DNA of 64,000 nt, from NCBI RefSeq assembly GCF_943734655.1, contig NC_071354.1, positions 8,712,001-8,776,000 of the forward strand, given 5' to 3'. Positions within the stretch are counted from its first letter, which is position 1, and each line of letters opens with the position of its first letter. The notes below the pieces were generated by a model, which saw only the letters and a program-made list of their open reading frames with translations, was not told the origin of the DNA and ran no database searches. The translations under genes and the position numbers were made by a program. This document shows positions 1 to 9,400 of this stretch, piece by piece. The stretch is from Sabethes cyaneus (Eukaryota > Arthropoda > Insecta > Diptera > Culicidae).

Positions 1-328
1 TTGAGAAAACTCCCTTCTTCTTCTTCAGTAGCATAGAGCCGGAGTAGCTCGTGCTGTTTCAAACACTCGTCTCCATTCAATTCGGTCTTGGGCCACTCGT
101 CGCCAATTTCCTAGTCGTCTCAGAAGTCACAAATCGCTTTCGACCTGATCGAACCATCGTGCACGTTGGGCCCCCCTGTTCCTGGTGCCGGTGGAGTTGT
201 TGAAGAGAACTATTTTCGTCGCACTGTCGTCCGGCATCCTTACAACGTGTCCGCCCCACTGTAGCCTGCTAACGGTTTCGGCGAACTGCAAAATGTTGGG
301 TGGTATCCGGTAGCGGCTCCACGTTGTA
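1..328 (-). mobile_element. LINE family A, 3' end (ORF2 C-terminus and GAA tail)
   Basis: Read on the minus strand, this is the last part of a non-LTR retrotransposon ORF2. The peptide contains GGHVVRMPDD and RGAQRARWFDQVESDL, followed by a TGA and a short 3' region that ends in a (GAA)n run at about 15-28. The copy at 50,812-52,094 has the same C-terminus, the same TGA after VESDL and the same type of tail, so the stop is probably native to the family. A very short 3' region ending in a microsatellite is typical of RTE-like LINEs, but I cannot fix the clade. The piece is cut off from its reverse transcriptase (1,203-2,270) by an insertion. Confidence 0.8.
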
Positions 329-690
329 CCCAGGCCCGTCACAGTCTCAGGTTAGAGCACACGTGACCTCGAAGGCGGGGTTGAACTACTGGTGTAGTGG
401 TTTGGTAGGTATGTCGCCTATACCGGAACTCTGCTTCAGTCTTACCCGGGCCCGTCACAGCCTCTGACACGAGCGCGTGTGACCTCACAGGCGGGGTTTC
501 TGCGTGGGGGTGGTATAAGCTCTTCCGCTGTACCAAGATCGTTGTTTTACCCAGGCCCGTCACCGCCTCTGGCACGAGCGCAGGTGAGCTCACAGGCGGG
601 GTTCGTTCGAGGTTGCGGGGATTTTGGTATTCAATCGCTTGCCGTCGGGCAAGGCTACAAGTATTAATCCGGGTGATCCGGTTCCGACCA
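329..690. repeat. Three tandem diverged units of about 105-115 bp, GC-rich
   Basis: The motif ACCCRGGCCCGTCAC recurs at about 329, 445 and 550. Each time it is followed by a conserved stretch ending in AGGCGGGGTT and then a variable part. The block interrupts LINE family A between its RT-connection region and its C-terminus. Its origin is unknown; it could be part of the LTR or untranslated region of another element. Confidence 0.65.
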
Positions 691-1202
691 GATTCTGCAA
701 ACAATACTAATGGGTCCTATCACAAAAGAGAAAGTTCTTTTAGCGTGACATTGTGAGGTTAGGGAGTCGCTCGCCTGGAAATTTTCCCAATGTTCATACC
801 TGACTGGGATATAACTCTTATTTAATTCCTTTGGCGGAATATATCACACTTCTACGTCCACTTCAGTATTTGCTACTGAAAATCTGAAGCGTTTTGCATC
901 GCCCTCTATTTTGTTTTGTGGAATTCTACGGGACTTTCGTTAAGCACAGTGAGCTTGCCTAACCCCTAATTTTTAACCTATTTTATTTTGATATCTTGGA
1001 GTAATTTTAATGTAGCTTTAATCGTTCCCTATTTTATTTAGTCTCTAGGATTTTAATTTTATTTATATTTATTTTTAATGTATGACAATATTATTTTATT
1101 AGCACATTAAACGCTTACCCAACCTACCTCTATAATTATATAATTCAATTCATACCGAACTCCAGTATACTGCTATCTAGTTGCGTTTTTCTGCAACCGT
1201 AC
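691..1202. other. AT-rich insertion segment inside the LINE copy, no gene seen
   Basis: No coding potential is visible. The stretch is AT-rich, with TTTATTTT-type runs. It appears to be the second half of the insertion that replaced about 230 bp of LINE family A, judged by comparison with the uninterrupted copy at 50,812-52,094. Confidence 0.5.
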
Positions 1203-2270
1203 CTATGGGTATAGGGTTAAGATGTGAAACGGGAACACCGTGCGGCGGCGTATGCTTCCTGATCGTAGCGTTTTACGAAGGGCAAAGTAGGCCCGATTTT
1301 CCGCTTGGATGCGCCGCTGGATCTCCTTACTAGTGTTGTTGTCCGCGGTCACCAGCGATCCCAAATACACGAACTCCTCTACCACTTCTAGTTCGTCGCC
1401 GTCAACGGTTACCGTCCGTGGGAGGCGCGTTTATTTCCTTTGAGCCTCTGCTCATCTGCTCTGCTCATGCTTTCATGTATTTGGCCTCCGACGCATTTAT
1501 TTTTAGCCCAATTCTCCTAGACTCCGCTTTCAGTCTGGCGTAGATTACCTCCGCCGTCGCGAAGTTTCTGGCAATGATATCGAAGTCATCTGCAAAGCCT
1601 AGAAGTTGGCTACTCTTGGTAAAAATTGTGCCTCTCGTTTTGATGCCCGCTCGTCGGATCACCCCCTCAAGAGCGATGTTGAACAGCATGCAGGATAGAC
1701 CGTCACCTTGTCTCAACCCTCGTCGCGTCTCGAAGGGACTCGAGAGTGTCCCAGAGATGCGTACGAAACACATCGCTCGATACAATGTAGCTCTGATCAG
1801 TCGCGTCAGTTTGTTCGAAAACCCGTATTCGTGCATTATCTGCCATAGCTTGTCTCGATCGACTGTATCGTATGCTGCTTTGAAATCAATAAAGATATGA
1901 TGGCATTTCTGCAAGATCTGTCGGATAGTAAAAATTTGGTCCGTAGTTGCGCGAGCCCCCATGAAATCCGCCTGATAATTCCCTACAAAACCTTGTGCTA
2001 TCGGTGACAGCCGGCGTAACAAGATCTGGGAGAGTACCTTGTATTCGGCGTTTACCAGCGTAATACCACGATAGTTGCAGCAGTCTAGCCGATCACCCTT
2101 TTTGTAGATGGGACAAACCACTCCTTCCATCCATTCCTCCGGTAGCTTTTCCTCCTCCCAAATCCTCGAAATAACCCAGTGTAGAGCCTTTGCTAGCGTT
2201 TCTCCGCCATGTTTATAAAGCTCTGCCGGTAGGCGGTCCTTCCCAGCGGCTTTATAAAACTCCCTGCATA
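1203..2270 (-). mobile_element. LINE family A, reverse transcriptase fragment (pseudogene)
   Basis: Minus-strand reverse transcriptase of a non-LTR retrotransposon. In order it shows YKKGDRLDCCNYRGITL (finger), FIDFKAAYDTVDRDKLW (first catalytic Asp region), RRGLRQGDGLSCMLFN, the catalytic box LLGFADDFDII, and LKINASEAKYMKA (thumb). Remnants of LPEEWMEG and the upstream PAELYKHGGETLAKAL segment lie at about 2,140-2,270. There is a frame break near 1,440-1,465, after which EEFVYLGSL and FALRKTLRSGSIRRR continue to 1,203. No endonuclease domain is present, so the copy is 5' truncated and dead. It belongs to the same family as the copies at 26,520-28,960, 48,443-49,035 and 50,812-52,094. Confidence 0.9.
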
Positions 2271-2639
2271 TTTATATTTCTTTTCTTCATATGTATCTTG
2301 AAATAAGAAGCAGATAAGATAAGATACCTAACAGGATCGCCTTTGTGTGGCCTTGCTAGGTAGCGCAGAGAGTCTATCAATTCACGTCTTACCTCTTTGG
2401 TGGCCCAGAAGACAAAGAGGACGATTCTACGAGGAGATTTCTCTGCTTGCTTTGATCCGTGGATTTTACAACGCATGCTATGATCCGCAGATCTTCCTGT
2501 CGGAGTTGCTGTTATGCAACGTACATACAGTACGCACCCCTTTGTTGATGCATATATTGTTGCCTAGTATTTTCCACCTGCCACACACACCTGACCAACG
2601 TCGAAAGGCTGTGACGTGCCAGCCAAGTATCGAGGATCC
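2271..2639. other. Unassigned sequence, no gene supported
   Basis: Open frames exist on both strands but none carries a recognisable motif. It lies between two LINE scraps in opposite orientation and may be decayed element DNA. Confidence 0.4.
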
Positions 2640-2800
2640 CGGAAGATATTACGGGAAATCTAATCACTACAGGGACCCCACCGGCATCAGGCATAGATGG
2701 ACCCAACGTGCTAGATACCTCGACTAGGTCGAAGCTGACTTGCGAGTGTCGAGATGAAGAAACTGGCAGCTAATTGCCCAGAACCAATAGAATTAGAGAT
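2640..2800 (+). mobile_element. LINE 3' fragment, plus strand
   Basis: The translation DPTGIRHRWTQRARYLD, then a stop, then VEADLRVSR and NWQLIAQN, matches the RGAQRARWLDQVEADL-type C-terminus of mosquito LINEs seen elsewhere in this window. It contains stops and is only about 50 codons long. Confidence 0.6.
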
Positions 2801-2803
2801 AAC

Positions 2804-3182
2804 CCAGCTAGCAGTAACTCGTATATCAAAATACGAACATTATCGTAAATATCACACAAATATACACACAAAGCCTGATAAAGTGGGCTCAAGTTGATTT
2901 TCTTATATAATGATATATTTGTATATAATGATGATAATTGACATGATTTTGAGCACAAAATCGTATAGCATTACGAAGCGAGTCGCGCTTAATCGGATAT
3001 TATCGTACATAAATACATACATAGTCGTAATGCTTAAAATTATTCCTAATCCCGTATATCGCCTCCAAAATAGTACGGATATGCCAATTTTGCGCATCAA
3101 ATACGATTTATTAGTACATATGTATATCTGTACGTAATGCCGATTTTTATCTTTTAAATACAAATGAAAATGCTAGCTGGGG
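2804..3182. mobile_element. Short inverted-repeat element (MITE-like)
   Basis: The left end CCCAGCTAGCAGTAAC (about 2,803) is mirrored by GCTAGCTGGGG at the right (about 3,172-3,182). The inside is AT-rich with several CGTA-containing motifs and no coding capacity. At about 380 bp, with imperfect terminal inverted repeats, it fits a non-autonomous DNA element. I could not settle the target-site duplication. Confidence 0.55.
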
Positions 3183-4379
3183 AGGTATCCCTGGTTAAAT
3201 CTTATTCGCATAGTAACCTAAATAACCTACAAACCAACGAATAACAAATCTTGACTTACTGTGTTTCGATCGGCACCGATCGCACAATCATTTGCCACTT
3301 CGAAACCGAATACGAGCAACATGCTTTATAAAAGGGAAGCATTATACATTATACATATTATTCTTTAACGGTTAACAAATCAGTTAGGCAAAGCGAGACG
3401 GCACCAACCAGCCAGCCCCATTTGTTGGAACTTGTGGCACCAGTAGGCCGCACGGTAGGGTAACAACACACACACATACCCTCGTATCCATTCATTGGCC
3501 TGTGCCGGCACGCCGCTCTGCTTGCGCATCACTCCTGCCGCCCGCCCGCCTGCGCCACAAGCCCGGGCTCGATCCAATCGGTCGGTTGGCTCTTGTGTGT
3601 ACGGCGATGGGTAGATTGGTGCTCTTTGTATCACGTGTTGAGCTCGAGCCAATTTAGCTTAATAAAACTATAATGTATTCGAACATCCGCACAAGCTACG
3701 AACGGCGTGGATAGCCGACAGTAAAAAGGAACAAACTCAGCAAACCCGGGCGGACCGGACCCCAAAGTGGTTGGTGAGTCGAGCAAAAAAAAAAAAAGAG
3801 TATAATAAAAGAGGCAAGCAGAGATATTCCAAATCGAGGCTTCGAACACGGTCTCTGATCGGAACGGCATTAGGAGCTGCCGCAGCCTAAAAAAAGCAGA
3901 AGCCTCTGGACTTGGCGTGGTGGAACTTGAGAATGGGTTTTTATTTTATCTTCTTGTTTCGGTTATATTTATGGTAGCGAATATGTAGCGTGCCAGGCCA
4001 GCCCGGCCTAGGGAACAGGGAGCGTTTGTTCGTTGCTCGTTGCTACCAACCCAGCCATGTTCGTTCGAGAGGGTGGGAAGGAGGGAACCCTCCACACCCC
4101 GTTCAGCCACAGTATAGTAGGCTACTCAGTAGGCTTTCCGATGCTAAATCTCGTGCTGGTGGGCTTCACCTCGCCTTCCTTCCGATCCGAGCCTGAATCC
4201 GATCCGATGGTTCTCGTTTGATCAAGTCGGCGCGCGGTGATTGGGGGAGCTTCCTGTTGCGCCGAATGATGCTTATGATGGAAGCGTTGCAAGATTTGTT
4301 TTTGTTATCGGTTGGATTTGATTCTGAAGTGACTGAAAACCGTGGAATTACTCGTTTATGGTGCTACATTCCCATTTCG
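3183..4379. other. Unique-looking DNA, no gene supported
   Basis: Mixed composition with no repeat from the rest of the window. It contains an (AC)n stretch at about 3,466-3,478 and an A-run at 3,785-3,798. Short overlapping frames exist but have no recognisable domain. It may be intronic or intergenic host DNA. Confidence 0.4.
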
Positions 4380-4530
4380 AAACTTGACCTTCTGTTTATA
4401 TTTGATAGACTTTACAGCCTGTTCTTAGAGTACAGGACAATTGCGTTGCCAGTGCGTATCCTGTTGACTCTAACAGCCTGTCCCAGCCAAGATTCGAACA
4501 CACGAAGAATGGCTTGTTAAATGAGCCACA
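4380..4530 (-). mobile_element. tRNA-like SINE, copy 1 (diverged)
   Basis: Homologous to six other copies in the window (about 14,390, 48,307, 52,545, 53,087, 62,140 and 63,589). Shared blocks are TGACCTTC, AGAGTACAGGACAATT, AGCAGCCTG-like sequence and AAGATTCGAACACACGA. The last block is the complement of an RNA polymerase III B box (GTTCGAATCT), so the element reads on the minus strand. Confidence 0.6.
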
Positions 4531-4539
4531 TATGTTCAG

Positions 4540-5148
4540 CGATTATTTGTATCAAAACTGGACTGGAAATTAGAGTTGAAATTGGTCTTACAATCAAACT
4601 TGGCATATGCCATTTAATTAGAATTGAATTTGGAATAATTTGGGTTTGAGGTTTTACTTCAAATTGAACTGGAAGTTGGATTTGAAATTAGACTCAAATT
4701 TGGAGTAATTTGGACTGGAAGTTTTTCTTGCAATTAGACATAAAATCGGACTTAAAACTGGATTTGATCTTGATGTTTTAATTTGTAATTGGACTTGAAA
4801 TTTTTTAATGGATTTGAAATTTTATTTTAAATTGGAATTGAAATAGACTTGGAATTGGATTCGTAATTAAATTTGAAATTTGACTTAAAATTGGAATTGA
4901 AATTTTATCTGAAATTTGACATAAATTGAATTTAAATTGGACTTGATATTAAACCTGGAATTACATTTGAAATCTGAATTCAAACTGTACTTGGAATTAG
5001 ACTGGAAGTCAGAGTTTAAATTTAACGTAAAAATGAATCTAAAATTGGACATTAAATTATACTTAAATTTGTACTAATTTGAACTTGAAATTTTACTGCA
5101 AACCGAACGTGGACACGAAATTAGACACAAAGTTCTACTTGAAATTAA
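4540..5148. repeat. Diverged tandem array of about 11-12 bp units, GGACTTGAAATT-like
   Basis: Loosely periodic repetition of GGACTTGAAATT and variants such as GGAATTGAAATT and AGACTCAAATT. The same stock recurs at 6,325-6,370, 12,340-12,516, 20,133-20,290 and 43,370-43,540, and it is related to the perfect arrays at 22.7 kb and 43.6 kb. It is non-coding. Confidence 0.7.
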
Positions 5149-6318
5149 AATGAATATTTTTCGTCTTATTCTCTCACACGCTTTACTCTCTTGCTGTCCT
5201 GTTTTTTACCTTTTATTTCGTTTTTTCTACTTTTCTGTACCGGTTTTTACTGTTTGCTGTCACTTTTTATCAGTTTTCCCTTTTTATCTCTCGTTTTTCT
5301 GTCTGTCTATTCCATTTTTTCTTGTTTTCAGTTCTTTTTTGCCTTATGCTTTTCACAGGTTGTTGGTATTTTCTGTCTGTTTTCAGTGTTTTCTTATCTC
5401 TTTTTCTATTTTTTTTTCTTTTCCAGTTCTCGTAGTTTTCAAACTCTACCTCCTTTTCACGCCCCGTTTTCCGCCTTTTCTTGCTATTTTTGGATTCTTT
5501 TTTTTCCTTTCCTTCCCGGTTTTCCTTTTTTATCTCCTGTTTATAATCTTTTTTTCTTTCGTTTTTTTGTTACTTGTTTTTCTCATTCTCCATTTTTTGT
5601 CTTTCTTCTATTTTCTTATATTTGTCGTTTCTTCAATCGGTTCTCAATTTCTGTTTCATTTTTCTATTCCCTGTTGGTTGGTTTTGTTTTCTGTTCCATA
5701 TTCCCTTTCTTGTCTCGTTTTGCTTCTTTTTCCCTTTCGCTTTTCTTTTTAAATCCGTTGTTTTCTTTTTCTCTGTTTGTTTCCTGTTCTCTTCCTTTCC
5801 TGTCCCGTTTTTTAACCTTTGCCTGAGTCGTGAATATCGTCTGTTCCGTTTTCGTCATTCTTCTTCAGTTTTTTCTGTTTCCAGGTCCGTGTCTTCTCCT
5901 CTTCCAGTTTCGTTTTTAGTCATTTTCTGTCTCATTATTCTCTCTCTCTTCCTTTTTCCATGTTGCGTAATTCCGTTTTGCTGTCCGCAGTTTCGTTTAT
6001 TTTCCTATCCGGTTTGTTGTCATTTTCTGTCCCGGTTTTCGTCTTGTTCCACTTTTTAACTCCTTTTTTCGTCCGTTCGCTTTTTTCGTTCTTCGGTTCC
6101 GTTCCTTCTCCTACTTCCGTATTTTCTCATTTTTTTCTGCTCCTTTTTTTATCCCTTTTTCTCTATTTTTGTCCTATATTTCTCCATTAATATCCCATTT
6201 GACCTATTCCTCTGTTTCATTTATATCCCGTTTGACCTGACCCGTTTTCATCGTTTCGTTCTGTTGGTATGTATTTCGCTTCGTTTCTCTCGTTTTCCTT
6301 TCTTCTGGGCGTTTCTCA
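5149..6318. repeat. Pyrimidine-rich diverged repeat block P1
   Basis: Over 1.1 kb of T/C-dominated plus strand built from loosely repeated TTTTTCTGTCCCGTTTTTC-like units. It opens with the junction sequence TTATTCTCTCACACGCTTTA, which recurs at about 6,381 and 41,711. Long Phe/Ser/Leu-rich frames here follow from composition and do not indicate a gene. Confidence 0.7.
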
Positions 6319-6720
6319 TTGAGCTAGAAATTAGACTTGGCAATGGTAATGAAATTGAACTTGAAATTGACATTTTTCGTTTTATTCTCTCACGCGTTTT
6401 ACCACTTTTCTGTAATTTTTTCTCTTTTCCAGTCTTGGTATTTAATCTTTTTCATCCGTTTTCTCCCTTCATTTCTCGTTTGTTTCCATTTTCATTGTTC
6501 TGTTTTTCTTCGTTTCCTATCCCATTTTTTCACTGCTCTTTGGTTTTCTTTCCGTTTTTAGTGTTTTTTAGTCTTTTTTCCTTTTTCCATTTCCGGTTTT
6601 CGTATCTTTTCTAATTCTATTTATTTTCATTCCTTCTTATCTTTCGTCTTCGTCTATTCCGTTTTTTACTCTTTTTGATATCTCGTTTTTTCAGCTCTCT
6701 ATTTATCTATCTATCTCCTT
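6319..6720. repeat. Junction module and pyrimidine-rich block P2
   Basis: Starts with AAATTAGACTTGGCAATGGT (6,328), a junction shared with 9,367 and 20,136. It then passes through a short GAACTTGAAATT stretch to TTATTCTCTCACGCGTTTTA (6,381) and a pyrimidine block. Bases 6,580-6,680 align in order with 12,780-12,890 (both contain TTTCGTCTTCGTCTRTTCCG), so these blocks are dispersed copies of a longer sequence. Confidence 0.65.
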
Positions 6721-6754
6721 AGATTTATAATTAACTCTATAATTACAGTAATGT

Positions 6755-7330
6755 TCCGATTTTGTCAGCCCCCGATTTTGTCAGCCTATAAATTTTGTTC
6801 AACTTTTGTGCTTTTAAACATGATTTATAAAACTTTTGAACGCCTACTTGAAATTATTCTGATTCTCTGGGAAGAGTTTTTGAATAAAATGATTGCGTGT
6901 AATTCGGGGTCAAAATTAGGGTATTTTTAAAGTAAAAGTTCTATAGTTCCTAAACAAGCAAAGATAGAGGTAGACTATATTCTGCAATGTTGTGTATTTT
7001 TACTATTTGTACAACTTTGTAAAACAGGAAAAAGTCATACAACAATTACAAAAACAGCTAAAGTAGAAAAACTGATTTTAACGATTTTTAATAGGATTTC
7101 GCTATCTTCGCTGAAGAGATAGAAGGTTACTGTCTTCAGCTAAATTTCTTGTAATAATATGCTGTAAAACTTTGCAGAACACATCAATGTGTTATATTGA
7201 AACTGCAGAAAAATAAATGCACTTTTAAGGGGAATAATCAAAATTTGAATTCCGCTAGACGATAGAACTTTTAATTTTAGGAAACTCTTCCAATTTTCCA
7301 TAAACCTAAAACCAGTTCGATTTCGATTTT
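6755..7330. mobile_element. Dispersed repeat R, copy 1
   Basis: Begins with two tandem CCGATTTTGTCAGCC units and continues through GTGCTTTTAAACATGATT, TTTTTGAATAAAATGAT and, near the right end, GGTTACTGTCTTCAGC and ATATGCTGTAAAACTTTGCA. The whole order recurs at 35,843-36,955, where it is split by another element. There is no coding frame. It is probably a non-autonomous transposable element; its class is unknown. Confidence 0.65.
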
Positions 7331-7334
7331 CTTC

Positions 7335-8590
7335 CATTTTGTCCAGTCTCGGCTTTCATCTTTTTATACTTCTTAACGCCTTTTTTGCGTCCGTTCGTCT
7401 TTCTTTTTTTGTTTCGTTTGTCTGTTCCGTTCTTTCTCTTATTATATCCTGTTCTCCTCTTTTACTTTCACGTTCAGTTTTTCTTCTACATTTGAATTTT
7501 TTCTTTCCATTTTATTCTTTTCTATCCCGTTTTTCTACTTTTTCTGTTCTCGTGTCACCATTCTCCTCGTGTCACGTCCTTTCTCCTTTTCAATCCGTTT
7601 TTTTGCTTTTTTGTCCCATATTTCTCCTTTCATGTCCCGTTTGTCGGGACCTATTTTTTCCGTTTCGTTGTTTTCTCTGTCGGTTTTCTTTCTTCTCTAT
7701 AATGCTCTATTTTCCGTTTCTTTTACTTCATTTTATTTTCTGTGCGCTGCTTCCTCTGTTTCTTTTTCTTCCTCTGCTGTCCCATCTTACCCTCTTTGTC
7801 TGAATCCTGAGAATTCTTTGCTTTCAAAACCGTTTCTTCTCTTTTCTAGTTTCGTTTGTTTTTTCATTTTCTGTCCGTTTTTCATCAGCTCGTTGTTCGT
7901 TTTTTCAATCGTCTGTTCTGTTCTTTTTCTTAATATATACTGCTTTTATCTTGTCATCTTCTGTCAGGTTATCGTTTTATCGTATATATTGTTTAGTGTT
8001 TTCTTTTCTTTTTTTAAATATTTTCTTCCCATTTTCTATCCCGATCTTCTACTTTTTCTATTCTCGTTTCACTATTCTCCTGCTTCCACATTCTTTCTTT
8101 TTCTTTTCCATTTGAGTTATATATTTCTTCTGTTTCTTGTTTGACTTTTTTTCCCGTTTTCCTCGTTTCCTTTTTCTTTTTTTTAATTTGTTTCCTTTCC
8201 TTTCTTCCTTGTTTTGTCTTAGTTTTCCCCTTTTTGTCCCATATTTCTCCTTTCATATTTGTCGTCTCTTCTCTGTCTCTCTCTCTCTCGCTCCTCCTTC
8301 TTTTTCCTGTTTCTCTTGATTTCTGTTCCATATTCCTCTTCTGATTTTATTTCACTGTTTTACTTCAGTTTCTTTTTCGTTTTTCCTTTTTTCTGTCCAC
8401 TGATTCCTCTTTTCCGGTTTTCGTCTTTTGCCTGAATATTCTCTGTTTCAATTTTCGTCTTTCTTTTTTGGTTTTTCTTCGTTTTGAGGCCCGTTTCCCT
8501 TCTTTTCTTCAGTTTCTTTGTTTTGTTTGTTTTTTCACTTTTTAACTTCTTTTTTCATCCATTCATCGTTCTTTTTCGTTTTATCTCTCC
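7335..8590. repeat. Pyrimidine-rich diverged repeat block P3
   Basis: T/C-rich on the plus strand with recurring CTGTCCCGTTTTTC, CTTTTCTATCCCG and TTTCGTCTTTC motifs. It abuts the right end of dispersed repeat R. It is non-coding; its long hydrophobic frames come from composition. Confidence 0.65.
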
Positions 8591-9361
8591 TATCCAGAGA
8601 AGTAAAATGTACCGGTTGGTGACCAAAATCTGAAGACATTTGACACTGTTTCTTGCGATCAGTCATTTGGTAAATTTCTAGTACACACGCACCGAGAAGA
8701 AATACCAGAATAACGATAACATCGCTTGCTCGTCGTGTCGTACACTATTCTAGCACCATGCATGACAAAAGGTGTACTGGTTTTTGGTATTCTCGTTTGC
8801 TGCTTCTTTCGTATGCCTACAGCTTTTCCCCAAATAATGCAGATTCAAGAAGAAGAACATTTCCAAATCTGAGAACGAACTCTACCGCATCTGTTCTAAC
8901 AAGATCTTTAAAGCAGTGATCAGCCACAAAACCGCACCATAATACAATAATTTTCATTACATAAAGTTCAGGTGAAAAACGCATCAATTATTACACCTTA
9001 TTCTCTATCGCTTGTCCTTACCATTCCAGCTAGTACTGTAAGCAAAAAGCGGCGAATGCCTGTTATTTCTATACTGTGACATTTTCTGCGACTGGTCACA
9101 GAGAAAATAAGAATGTTTGCCTTTTTATCATGTACGTACTCGAGCTAGTTTCAAGGCATCAAGAGATAGGCTCTCTCGATACAGAAACAATACGACGCGA
9201 CGGTATTGGCTGAGATTCTGACATGGCACTGCATGTTACTGGCAAATGTATAGAAAAAATGTAACTGTTTCGGTCCCTGCTCCTGTCTTCCCTTATTAAT
9301 TTGTTGTTACTATTTTATTTTATTTCCACTTTCTTCTGCCCCCCCCCCTCTACTAGTCGAA
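8591..9361. other. Unique-looking DNA, no gene supported
   Basis: Mixed-composition sequence between two repeat modules. It contains a C-run at about 9,340-9,349 and no recognisable coding or RNA feature. Confidence 0.4.
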
Positions 9362-9400
9362 GTAGAAATTAGACTTGGCAATGGTTATGAATTTAAACTT
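9362..9400. repeat. Junction module (AAATTAGACTTGGCAATGGT)
   Basis: The same 20-mer as at 6,328 and 20,136, again at the downstream edge of a pyrimidine-rich stretch. Here it is followed directly by the CR1-like LINE. Confidence 0.6.

Noticed and set aside
5149..8590. Long Phe/Ser/Leu-rich frames that look like membrane proteins
   Set aside because: They overlap in several frames, have no stable start or motif, and come from pyrimidine-rich composition. The same holds at 12,657-13,221, 41,695-43,187 and, on the minus strand, 62,265-63,647.
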